Positions 1 through 6,122 are shown, counted from the stretch's first letter. The stretch: 9,267 bases of DNA from Candidatus Zixiibacteriota bacterium (GCA_030670005.1 DAOVCL010000067.1:1-9267); one strand, 5' to 3'. The notes: a model not told the origin generated them from the letters alone. Numbers and translations are program-made.

Positions 1-325
1 TTTGGCACAAGGCTTGGAGCAACCAGGTTCTACTGGAACAGCCCCTATAGGATTGACTGAATAGGAGCAATCGAATTTGCGTCAGAGGTGCAATCTGGGG
101 TCCTACATTAACTCAAAAGCATAAAGATTTCCATTTTTAGATAGGATAAACAACATTCATTAAACGCCGAAGATCACTGAATAATAAGAAATGCTAAGGA
201 AGAATGTGCCTTATAATTTTTCGGTGTCGTTCGGTGTTTACTTGTATAGTTTGGGATAAAGATCCTGTTTAGCTTGTCAGAAAAGTCCCGCCGATTACGG
301 CTAAGTTCTAGGATCAGGGCTTGTC
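1..325. other. Noncoding stretch upstream of the ammonia-lyase
   Basis: No confident gene is seen here. Frame 1 is open from base 1 to a TGA at 58-60 and ends in the aromatic-rich tail RFYWNSPYRID, which could be the C-terminus of a gene starting before the window; 19 residues are too few to say. From 61 to 325 the sequence is AT-rich with frequent stops on both strands. A 7-base direct repeat TCGGTGT sits at 221-227 and 231-237, one helical turn apart, just after a TATAAT at 212-217 that lacks a visible -35 box. Confidence 0.5.
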
Positions 326-334
326 TGCTATAAT
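326..334 (+). promoter_or_regulatory. Extended -10 promoter (TGCTATAAT) of the ammonia-lyase gene
   Basis: TGCTATAAT at 326-334 is a perfect match to the extended -10 consensus TGnTATAAT of housekeeping sigma factors. No good -35 hexamer lies 16-18 bases upstream, as is usual for extended -10 promoters. Six bases separate the -10 hexamer from the ATG at 341, so transcription would start at or within a base or two of that ATG and the mRNA would be leaderless. The start site is inferred, not observed. Confidence 0.65.
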
Positions 335-340
335 GGAGAC

Positions 341-1906
341 ATGAAAAAAAAACAGAGCCCATATCATACCGAGGAGATGAAAGTGGCTATCGTGCTGGAT
401 GGTTCCGGACTGACAATCGAAAAATTGGTACGCATCGCCCGGCACGGGGAAGAGGTGGGACTTCACCCCGATGCGCTGGAACGGATAAAGTTGTGCCGCC
501 GCATGCTGGAGGAAAAAATCCAGGCCCGAGAAATTATGTATGGTATCAACACTGGCATCGGCGAGTTTTCGGAAGTGGTCTTGAATGACGAGCAAGTGAA
601 GCAATTCCAAAGATACCTGATCTACAACCACGCAGCCGGCATTGGGGACCCTGCGCCCATCGAGTACGTCCGTGGCGCTATGGCAAGCAGGATCAACGTG
701 CACGCTCACGGAAAATCGGGCTGCCGCCCCGAGATCACCCTCACCCTGGTGGACATGTTGAACAAGGGCGTCACACCAGTTGTCTGTCAGAAAGGTTCCG
801 TCGGTGCCTCCGGAGACCTGGCGCCAATGTCTCAGATTGCCCTGTTGCTTATGGGGGAGGGAGAGGCCTACTACCGAGGCCAGAGGCTACCGGGCAAGGA
901 GGCTATGGACAGGGCAGGCATCCCCGTCCCTGACCTGCACGCCCGGGATGGTCTGGCCATAATCAATGGCTCCAACCTTCTAACCGCAATGAGCGCCATC
1001 CATTTGTATGACATGAACCGATGGCTCAAGCAGGCGGAGATCGCTTGTGCCATGAGTCTGGAGGCACTCTATGCCAACATGAAACCCTACGATGTGCGGT
1101 TGCATAAGGTGAGAGGATTCGGGGGTGCTGTGCGAAGTGCGAAGGCTATCATGAAGTGTATCCAGGGCAGTGACCTTGTCTCTGGCAGGCTGAAGACAAA
1201 AGTCCAAGACGCCTATTCGATGCGCTCATCTCCCCAGGTCATCGGGGCTGCCCATGACGCCATTGACTATGCAAAGAGTCAGGTTGAGATAGAACTTAAC
1301 GGCGTTGGCGACAATCCTGTCTTCTTCCCTGAGCACAAGCTGACCATTACTGGCGCCAACTTCCAAGGCTCGCCGGTGTCCCTCCCCATGGACATGGCAG
1401 GGGCGGCCATCACTATGGTGTGCGTTTTGTCGGAGCGTAGGCTCAATCGCCTGACCAATCCTGCCCTGAGCGTGGGGTTGCCTGCCTTCTTAACCACAGG
1501 CGCTGGTATGTTTTCTGGCATGATGCTCAGTCAGTACACGGCTGACAGCCTCATTGTAGAGCAGAGGATGCTATCGGCGCCTGCCAGCATTGGCTCTATC
1601 CCTGCCGCAGCCGACCAGGAGGACTTTGTTTCTATGGGTATGAACACCGCCATCAAGACCGGACAGATTATAGAGAACGCCTACGGGGTGCTGGGCATTG
1701 AGTTTATGGCAGCCGCCCAAGCATTGGATTTCCGCGATTTCACCCCCGGACGGGGCGTGGCAGCGGCCAAGGCAGTCATCCGCAAATATGTGGAGCACCT
1801 GGAGGAGGATCGGCCGCTGTATACCGATCATAACAAGATGAAAGAGCTGGTTAAGTCAGGGGAGATTCTGGACGAGGTCGAAAAGGTGGTGGGTAGTTTG
1901 GGATAG
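341..1906 (+). CDS. hutH-like: MIO-dependent aromatic amino acid ammonia-lyase (histidine ammonia-lyase-like)
   Basis: 521 residues of the HAL/PAL/TAL family, which removes ammonia from an aromatic amino acid to give an aryl-acrylate (urocanate in HAL). The Ala156-Ser157-Gly158 triad in GSVGASGDLAPM forms the MIO electrophile. Other visible active-site positions are Tyr67 (YGINTG), His97 (in NHAAGIG), the NGSN motif, the VQDAYSMR segment, Phe341 (NFQG) and Glu427 (QEDF). HAL normally has Ser-His, NFH and QEDH where this protein has Asn-His, NFQ and QEDF, so the substrate is uncertain: histidine, tyrosine or an aminomutase role are possible. ATG 341 fits the leaderless promoter; the in-frame ATG 377 would give 509 residues, nearer the usual HAL length, but its GAGGAG abuts the codon. 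No hutU, hutI or hutG is nearby. Arginine is mostly CGN, unlike the neighbouring genes, which suggests transfer. Family is sure; substrate is not. Confidence 0.93.
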   Translation: MKKKQSPYHTEEMKVAIVLDGSGLTIEKLVRIARHGEEVGLHPDALERIKLCRRMLEEKIQAREIMYGINTGIGEFSEVVLNDEQVKQFQRYLIYNHAAGIGDPAPIEYVRGAMASRINVHAHGKSGCRPEITLTLVDMLNKGVTPVVCQKGSVGASGDLAPMSQIALLLMGEGEAYYRGQRLPGKEAMDRAGIPVPDLHARDGLAIINGSNLLTAMSAIHLYDMNRWLKQAEIACAMSLEALYANMKPYDVRLHKVRGFGGAVRSAKAIMKCIQGSDLVSGRLKTKVQDAYSMRSSPQVIGAAHDAIDYAKSQVEIELNGVGDNPVFFPEHKLTITGANFQGSPVSLPMDMAGAAITMVCVLSERRLNRLTNPALSVGLPAFLTTGAGMFSGMMLSQYTADSLIVEQRMLSAPASIGSIPAAADQEDFVSMGMNTAIKTGQIIENAYGVLGIEFMAAAQALDFRDFTPGRGVAAAKAVIRKYVEHLEEDRPLYTDHNKMKELVKSGEILDEVEKVVGSLG

Positions 1907-2249
1907 TTTATTCCTTATGAATATGGCCCTGGCGGAGTGCCTCCGGTAGAGACCTTATAGAGAGCTTTGCGATCGAAGGGAGCTAAGTTCTGTTCCAGCA
2001 TCTGAGAGTTGGATCTGCCAATCATTTTCCCCCATTGTCTCAGACAGTAAGCACTTATTACTCAAGTCACATTATGGTTTGCACATTGGTATCTCAAGTG
2101 TCATTGCGAGGCTTGTCCCGAGCGCAAGCGAGGGAACTGGCCGAAGCAATCTCATAGTCTAAACCCCTCATTCAGAGGTTTGGATTGCTTCGCTGCGCTC
2201 GCAATGACATGTAAACTATTTTAGTGCCACCAGTAGTAAAAACCAAAGG
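1907..2249. other. Noncoding gap between ammonia-lyase and phosphatidyltransferase
   Basis: A 343-base gap without a supportable gene. The first 190 bases show no clear terminator with a T-tract after the ammonia-lyase stop and no recognisable RNA. The main feature is the palindromic repeat at 2099-2209. No convincing promoter with both boxes is seen between the repeat and the ATG at 2250. Confidence 0.6.
2099..2209. repeat. Dispersed palindromic (REP/MITE-like) intergenic repeat
   Basis: The ends form a perfect 12-base inverted repeat: TGTCATTGCGAG at 2099-2110 and CTCGCAATGACA at 2198-2209. A second nested inverted repeat is CGAAGCAATC (2142-2151) with GATTGCTTCG (2183-2192), and the centre has a small CCTC/GAGG hairpin at 2166-2178. 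The whole 111 bases can fold into one long imperfect hairpin. Elements with TCATTGCGAG termini and GAAGCAATC arms are, from memory, common in intergenic regions of many bacterial genomes. There is no ORF inside, so any mobility would depend on a transposase elsewhere. Confidence 0.85.
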
Positions 2250-2972
2250 ATGATAGCCACTAAGAAGGAAAAGAGCAAGAGGATAAACATCACCATCTTT
2301 AGGCCCTTGGAGAGGAGAATCCTTCCCCTGATGGCAGATTATCTCCCCTCCTGGGTAAAGCCCGATTATCTCACTGCGGTGGCGATGATAGGGGCCCTCT
2401 TAACCGGGTTCAGCTACTGGTTCTGTCATTGGGGGAGGGGCTTTCTCTGGCTGGCCAATTTGGGGCTTCTCATCCACTGGTGGGGGGACAGCCTGGATGG
2501 AACCCTGGCCAGGGTGAGGAAGATTGAGAGGGAGAAGTATGGCTTCTTCGTTGACCACCTCTGCGATGCCCTCTCTGTCCTCATTATCTGTGCAGGTTTG
2601 GGAGCCTCACCCTATATGCATTTAAGCATTGCCCTTCTTCTGGTCATCTCCTATTTTCTCTTAATGATCCTTGTCTACCTGCTCACCTATGTGCGCGGGA
2701 TCTTTAAGATCTCCTTCGGAGGGGCAGGTCCCACCGAGGTGAGGGCACTCATATTCATCCTTAATGCCCTCCTCTATTTCTTCCATCATCCTCTCATTGA
2801 ATTTCGTTGGTGGGGTCTCTACTTTATGGACCTCCTGGGGGGAATTGCCATCCTTATCTTATTCCTTGTCTTTTTGGTCGATACCAGCAAAAACCTGATC
2901 TACCTGGATAAGATGGATAGACCTAACGAAGCTTCGCCCCCCGACCCGGGCGGGCGACCCTCCCTGCAATAG
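2250..2972 (+). CDS. CDP-alcohol phosphatidyltransferase family membrane protein
   Basis: 240 residues. The family moves a phospho-alcohol between CMP and an acceptor in the membrane, making phospholipids or inositol/glycerol phosphodiesters. The catalytic signature D-x2-D-G-x2-A-R-x9-G-x3-D-x3-D is present from DSLDGTLAR to GFFVDHLCD at about residues 79-105, all metal-binding aspartates intact; the AR-to-G spacer is nine residues rather than the usual eight. Several hydrophobic segments follow (about 39-57, 62-76, 107-148, 168-180, 193-215), as expected for this integral membrane fold. The N-terminal PLERR...WVKPDYLTA segment is typical, so ATG 2250 is kept despite only a weak AAAGG one base upstream. 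The substrate cannot be told from sequence. The last 15 or so residues (PNEASPPDPGGRPSLQ) are encoded inside a GC-rich palindromic repeat and are probably not ancestral. Confidence 0.9.
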   Translation: MIATKKEKSKRINITIFRPLERRILPLMADYLPSWVKPDYLTAVAMIGALLTGFSYWFCHWGRGFLWLANLGLLIHWWGDSLDGTLARVRKIEREKYGFFVDHLCDALSVLIICAGLGASPYMHLSIALLLVISYFLLMILVYLLTYVRGIFKISFGGAGPTEVRALIFILNALLYFFHHPLIEFRWWGLYFMDLLGGIAILILFLVFLVDTSKNLIYLDKMDRPNEASPPDPGGRPSLQ

Positions 2973-2986
2973 ATAGCGAAGCTTCG
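2927..2986. repeat. GC-rich palindromic repeat at the gene's 3' end
   Basis: Two copies of the perfect palindrome CGAAGCTTCG (2927-2936 and 2977-2986) stand exactly 50 bases apart and flank a very GC-rich core with CCCGGG at 2945-2950. The left copy and core lie inside the phosphatidyltransferase reading frame and supply its last codons and stop (TAG 2970-2972). Composition differs sharply from the AT-rich sequence just downstream. I infer an inserted small palindromic element. Confidence 0.65.
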
Positions 2987-2993
2987 ACTGTAA

Positions 2994-3024
2994 AATGAAG
3001 AATGTAGAATTAAGAATTAAAGAA
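2994..3024. repeat. Short AT-rich tandem motif (GAAT/TTAA units)
   Basis: Imperfect units of GAAGAAT, TAGAATT and AAGAATT follow one another with a roughly 7-base period, ending near 3024. Motifs of this kind recur between genes in various bacterial genomes. It lies between the GC-rich palindromic repeat and the thiL promoter, and no gene overlaps it. Confidence 0.4.
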
Positions 3025-3139
3025 AGCATTGACTGTCGGAGAGCCAGATAAGGGAGCTTGTGCTTCAACTCCATGGTTACTGTTCTCTTCCTTCCATAGG
3101 GCATCTATTTCTTAACCCACTCTTGATGGCTCTGAAAAC

Positions 3140-3168
3140 TTGACATAGAATTTAAGATCTTGTCTTAT
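3140..3168 (+). promoter_or_regulatory. Sigma70-type promoter of thiL
   Basis: A perfect -35 box TTGACA (3140-3145), a 17-base spacer and a -10 box TCTTAT (3163-3168, four of six matches). The predicted start site is near 3175, leaving about six bases before the thiL ATG at 3181. No Shine-Dalgarno sequence is present in that interval, so translation would be nearly leaderless. Confidence 0.55.
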
Positions 3169-3180
3169 GAAGACTGCTAA

Positions 3181-4173
3181 ATGAAACTTAGGGATATAGG
3201 CGAATTCGGCCTTATTGACCTGATAAAGAGGGGACTACCTTCTCAGGGGGAGAAGGTCCTGGTAGGGATAGGGGATGATACGGCGGTGATAAGGGGGGAG
3301 GGAGGCAACTGCCTCCTTTTTACCTGTGATGCTCTGGTTGCAGGGGTTCATTTTGACCTGAGCTATACCCCCTATAGGGAGCTTGGTTGGAAGGCTATGG
3401 CTGCCAATTTATCGGATATTGCCTCTATGGGAGGAATCCCCGGGTATGCCCTTGTCTCCCTCTGCCTTCCTTCCTCAACAGCTCCCACTGAGGTGGAAGA
3501 GCTCTACCGGGGAATGAGGGAGTTGAGCGAGAGGTTGGGGGTAAGGATAGTGGGGGGGGATACAGTCTCCTCCCCAGTTTTAATGATCTCCCTGGCTCTG
3601 ATCGGAGAGGTGAGAAAAGAGCATCTGGTTACCCGCTCTGGCGCCAAGCCAGGAGATAGCCTCCTGGTTACCGGAACCTTAGGTGGCTCAGAGGTGGGAT
3701 TGGAACTGCTCAAGGGGAAGAGATCCCTCCCAAAAGGAATGGAAGAGATTGTCCGCAGACATCTTGCCCCAATGCCCAGGTTAAAGGAGGCCAGGATTCT
3801 GGTGGAAAATCTGAAGCCGAGTGCGATGATCGACATAAGCGATGGACTGGCCTTGGATCTCTCCCATCTGGCTGCCGAAAGCGGAGTGGGAGCAGAGATT
3901 TGGAAGGAGAGGATACCACTCCACCCTCAGGCCGAGGAGGCAGCCAGGTTTTTAGGGAAATCACCCTATGATTTTGCCCTCTACGGCGGAGAGGACTACG
4001 AGCTCCTCTTTACCCTCTCACCTGACCAGGTGCAAAAGGCTAAGGAACTTCTTCGGGAAACCGGCCTCACCCTAATCGGCCAGATCCTTCCAGCAGAAGA
4101 AGGGTTAGTAATCTCAGAAGAAGGTCGAAGATCACCTTTGGTAGTCAGAGGTTACAACCACTTCTCCAAATGA
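3181..4173 (+). CDS. thiL: Thiamine-monophosphate kinase
   Basis: 330 residues, the usual length. ThiL uses ATP to phosphorylate thiamine monophosphate to thiamine diphosphate, the last step of cofactor synthesis, in the cytoplasm. The N-terminus LRDIGEFGLIDLI is characteristic. Metal and nucleotide motifs are in place: GIGDDTAVI (29-37), Asp50 in the TCDALV segment, GVHF (55-58), NLSDIASMGG (76-85), GGDT (125-128), ISDGL (219-223) and GGEDYELLF (269-277). This is the PurM/AIR-synthase-related fold. The start at 3181 agrees with the family N-terminus although no Shine-Dalgarno is present; the promoter at 3140-3168 would give a very short leader. The stop overlaps the next start (ATGA, 4170-4173), so the two are translationally coupled. 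No other thiamine genes are in the window. Confidence 0.97.
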   Translation: MKLRDIGEFGLIDLIKRGLPSQGEKVLVGIGDDTAVIRGEGGNCLLFTCDALVAGVHFDLSYTPYRELGWKAMAANLSDIASMGGIPGYALVSLCLPSSTAPTEVEELYRGMRELSERLGVRIVGGDTVSSPVLMISLALIGEVRKEHLVTRSGAKPGDSLLVTGTLGGSEVGLELLKGKRSLPKGMEEIVRRHLAPMPRLKEARILVENLKPSAMIDISDGLALDLSHLAAESGVGAEIWKERIPLHPQAEEAARFLGKSPYDFALYGGEDYELLFTLSPDQVQKAKELLRETGLTLIGQILPAEEGLVISEEGRRSPLVVRGYNHFSK

Positions 4174-4802
4174 TGGCTTCCAGAAGAGGGAGATGGGTAT
4201 TTATTTCCCTGGGGCTTATCCTCATACTTGTAGGGATAATCTACCAGAAAAGCATCAGGAGAAAACCGAAAATAGCTTCCCATAGGCCAGAGCTTCAATT
4301 CTCTGCCGAGAAGATAGAGATGAGGATTAGCAGAAAGGATGTAGAAGTAAAGGGCTATTACTATTTCAGAAACAATTCTTCTCAGAAAACCATCCATAAA
4401 CTTCTCATCTATCCTTTTCCAGTTGACAGCACTCACAATTTCCCTTATATTATCAGTGTCTATTATCCCTCGAGCGGGAAAAAGATCCCCTATGGACCAA
4501 AAGCACCTGTAAAATCAATCTACTTCCCTGTTGACCTTCCACCAGGCTCCATTACTGCTGTAGCTGTGGAATACCGGCAGTCTATTCAGGCCAATAACTC
4601 CAAATATATCCTCCATACGACAAAATATTGGGGCCACCCCTTGGAAAGTGCAGAGTTTCTTATCTGGGTTCCCAAAGAGTTCCAAAATGTGAAACTCTCT
4701 TATCAGCCCACGAAGGTGGAGACATTGCAATCTCAGATCAAGTTCACTATCGAGAAACGAGACTTCTTTCCTCACAAGGACTTGGAGATAGATTGGAGGT
4801 AG
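4170..4802 (+). CDS. Membrane-anchored protein of unknown function, coupled to thiL
   Basis: 210 residues, family not recognised. Residues 1-9 are basic (MMASRRGRW) and are followed by one hydrophobic segment (about 10-25), then a polar, probably extracytoplasmic domain: a signal anchor or uncleaved signal peptide. No lipobox cysteine is present. The soluble part alternates short hydrophobic and polar stretches, with YYYFRNN, LLIYPFPV, VDLPPGS, YILHTTKYWG and FLIWVPKEF, suggesting a beta-sandwich. The YILHTTKYW and PFPV stretches recall DUF4424-like domains, but this is only a resemblance. The ATG overlaps the thiL stop by four bases; a second in-frame ATG follows at 4173. No physiological link to thiamine is implied. 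Confidence 0.85.
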   Translation: MMASRRGRWVFISLGLILILVGIIYQKSIRRKPKIASHRPELQFSAEKIEMRISRKDVEVKGYYYFRNNSSQKTIHKLLIYPFPVDSTHNFPYIISVYYPSSGKKIPYGPKAPVKSIYFPVDLPPGSITAVAVEYRQSIQANNSKYILHTTKYWGHPLESAEFLIWVPKEFQNVKLSYQPTKVETLQSQIKFTIEKRDFFPHKDLEIDWR

Positions 4803-4862
4803 CTAGCCTTCAAGGGAATAGCGTAGGAGCGCTACAGTAGCTTTGGATATCCAATAGTGGAG

Positions 4863-4886
4863 CGGTCAGATCCCCCGATCTGACCG
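4863..4886. repeat. Perfect 10-bp hairpin with CCCC loop
   Basis: CGGTCAGATC (4863-4872) pairs perfectly with GATCTGACCG (4877-4886) around a 4-base loop CCCC. It is preceded by TGGAG, as is the hairpin at 4969, and shares the GTCA...TGAC arms with it, which suggests that both are members of one repeat family. Confidence 0.8.
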
Positions 4887-4942
4887 GGGCAGAAAAGGGA
4901 TTTTGCCATCTCGCTTTGGCATAGAATCCGAATTGTCTACGT

Positions 4943-5019
4943 TCCATAAAGCTCGCAGCGGTTATGGAGTGCGTCAACTCCTGTTGACGCACATTCTGTG
5001 ACAGGGGTCACAGCACTCC
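4943..5019. repeat. Cluster of adjacent and overlapping hairpins
   Basis: TCCATAA (4943-4949) pairs with TTATGGA (4962-4968). Next, GTGCGTCAAC (4969-4978) pairs perfectly with GTTGACGCAC (4983-4992) around loop TCCT. Then CTGTGAC (4996-5002) pairs with GTCACAG (5007-5013) around loop AGGG. An alternative stem joins GGAGTGC (4966-4972) to GCACTCC (5013-5019) and would compete with the inner ones. This may be a palindromic repeat cluster or a folded RNA leader of the gene at 5084. Confidence 0.7.
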
Positions 5020-5071
5020 AAAGATATGATGCTACGAAATTTGAAATTAGCTAAATTCAAGGCATTTTTGA

Positions 5072-5079
5072 AAGGAGGG
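5072..5079 (+). promoter_or_regulatory. Strong Shine-Dalgarno site
   Basis: AAGGAGGG at 5072-5079 is an essentially perfect anti-16S match with five bases between GGAGG and the ATG at 5084. It fixes the start of the secreted-protein gene and contrasts with the missing sites before 341, 3181 and 6320. Confidence 0.9.
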
Positions 5080-5083
5080 TAAT

Positions 5084-6076
5084 ATGAGAAGGGTTATTCT
5101 CGGCTTAACGGTGCTCTTCCTTTTTGGCTCCTCCTCAGTCTTTTCCAATCCATATCCAGTCCCACAACCAACCCTGATCAATGAGGTTCAGACCTCACCT
5201 GATTCCTTGGAAGGCATAGAATTGCATTGGGCACCTGGACCATTTGGCGAGGATTTGGATATGGGAAGCTGGTTTGTTATTACCTCTGCGGGAACGGCAT
5301 ATATAAATCAGGGTGTAATCCTCCCTGATAGTGGATATGTGGTGGTAAATTCCGAAAACACCACTGGAGGGTTCTCCCTGAATGACTCCTTTGAAACCAT
5401 CAAAATTTGTCCCCCAGATGAGAACTTCCCTCCAGATTGGATCTCCATATTCTTCCCCCCAGAAGGAAGGAGTACAACCCTTTGTAATGAAATTGTCCCT
5501 GATCCGAATGATCCGAGACTCTTTGATCAGGTCATTTACTTTTACTGGGATAGTTCACCTACCTTAGGCTATAAAAACGATGACCAGCATTCCTGGGGCA
5601 TCATAGCAGGAGGGATGTGGGATAGGGTCAATCAACCTATCTCCGGAGCCCTGATCAAGGCCTTCTTCAGGAACCATGGATGGATTGAGCCAAATTCTGC
5701 ATATAGCAATTCAGATGGGTTGTTTCAATTTGATAACCTCATCCCCGGTCCCTATATAGTTGTTGCTCAGATAGATAACCTCTCTGACACTCTTTGGGTT
5801 GATCTCTTCAGCGATGAAACTATAGAAGTGAATTTTACTTTTCCTCAATATCTACCTAAAAGGTTACTCCTATTTCCAAATTATCCCAATCCCTTCAATT
5901 CATCCACGCAGATAAGATATTTTTTGCTAAAGAGCGGCTGGGTTAGGTTGACCATCTACAACACCTTAGGCCAAAAGGTGGCTACCCTCCTTGATGGATT
6001 TCAAGAGGCAGGTTACAAATCCCTCGGTTGGCAGCCAAAAGGGCCTCCCTTCAGGTGTCTACTTTTACCGAATTGA
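5084..6076 (+). CDS. Secreted protein with lamin-tail-like, carboxypeptidase-regulatory-like and C-terminal sorting domains (frameshifted end)
   Basis: 330 residues as read. A signal peptide is clear (MRRV, hydrophobic 5-15, likely cleavage after VFS at 21). Residues 29-163 look like a lamin-tail domain: LINEVQTSPDSLEGIELHW, a GVILPDSGYVVV strand pair, and the closing SSPTLGYKN. Residues 177-253 resemble a carboxypeptidase regulatory-like domain (QPISGALIKAF, SNSDGLFQFDNLIPGPYIV). From 258 comes a sorting domain of the type recognised by type IX secretion (FPNYPNPFNSSTQIRY, then LTIYNTLGQKV). An extra base near 6041 throws the last residues out of frame; removing one G of GGG at 6041-6043 restores the usual GLPSGVYFYRIEAQG...ILLQ ending at TAA 6120-6122, 345 residues in all. 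It could be an assembly error, a recent mutation or, less likely, recoding. A surface or extracellular role is inferred; no catalytic residues are seen. Confidence 0.88.
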   Translation: MRRVILGLTVLFLFGSSSVFSNPYPVPQPTLINEVQTSPDSLEGIELHWAPGPFGEDLDMGSWFVITSAGTAYINQGVILPDSGYVVVNSENTTGGFSLNDSFETIKICPPDENFPPDWISIFFPPEGRSTTLCNEIVPDPNDPRLFDQVIYFYWDSSPTLGYKNDDQHSWGIIAGGMWDRVNQPISGALIKAFFRNHGWIEPNSAYSNSDGLFQFDNLIPGPYIVVAQIDNLSDTLWVDLFSDETIEVNFTFPQYLPKRLLLFPNYPNPFNSSTQIRYFLLKSGWVRLTIYNTLGQKVATLLDGFQEAGYKSLGWQPKGPPFRCLLLPN

Positions 6077-6122
6077 AGCCCAAGGGGAAGAGGTAACCAA
6101 AAGGATGATCTTGTTGCAGTAA
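6042..6122 (+). other. Displaced C-terminal end of the sorting domain (+1 frame)
   Basis: Read in the frame beginning at 6042, this stretch encodes GLPSGVYFYRIEAQGEEV followed by TKRMILLQ and a TAA stop. That is the standard final beta-strand pair and end of a type IX-like sorting domain. It belongs to the gene at 5084 and is separated from it by a single surplus base in the AAAAGGG run at 6037-6043. Confidence 0.85.

Larger units (their letters stand above)
4803..5070. other. Noncoding region rich in hairpins
   Basis: No gene is supportable. Four inverted repeats lie at 4863-4886, 4943-4968, 4969-4992 and 4996-5013. None is followed by a T-tract, so they are not classical terminators. A TATGAT at 5025-5030 could serve as a -10 for the gene at 5084, but I see no matching -35 box. 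Confidence 0.55.

Noticed and set aside
314..709. 131-residue minus-strand frame over the start of the ammonia-lyase
   Set aside because: It is antisense to a gene with clear catalytic motifs and has no recognisable domain.
2994..3024. CRISPR-like or satellite array
   Set aside because: Only a few imperfect 7-base units occur, with no spacers and no cas genes.
2859..3104. Minus-strand open frame with GGSPARVGGRSF
   Set aside because: It reads through the GC-rich palindromic repeat and the end of the phosphatidyltransferase; no ribosome site or domain is visible, and the peptide is a product of the repeat.
4810..4992. 60-residue minus-strand frame in the hairpin region
   Set aside because: It runs through two perfect palindromes, has no Shine-Dalgarno site or known motif, and is best seen as repeat sequence.
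4863..4992. Hairpins as rho-independent terminators of the thiL operon
   Set aside because: The stems are strong, but neither is followed by a run of T residues.
6037..6043. Programmed -1 frameshift at the AAAAGGG run
   Set aside because: Restoring the sorting-domain end requires skipping one base (+1), not slipping back one, so the -1 slippery-site mechanism does not fit. A mutation or assembly error is simpler.
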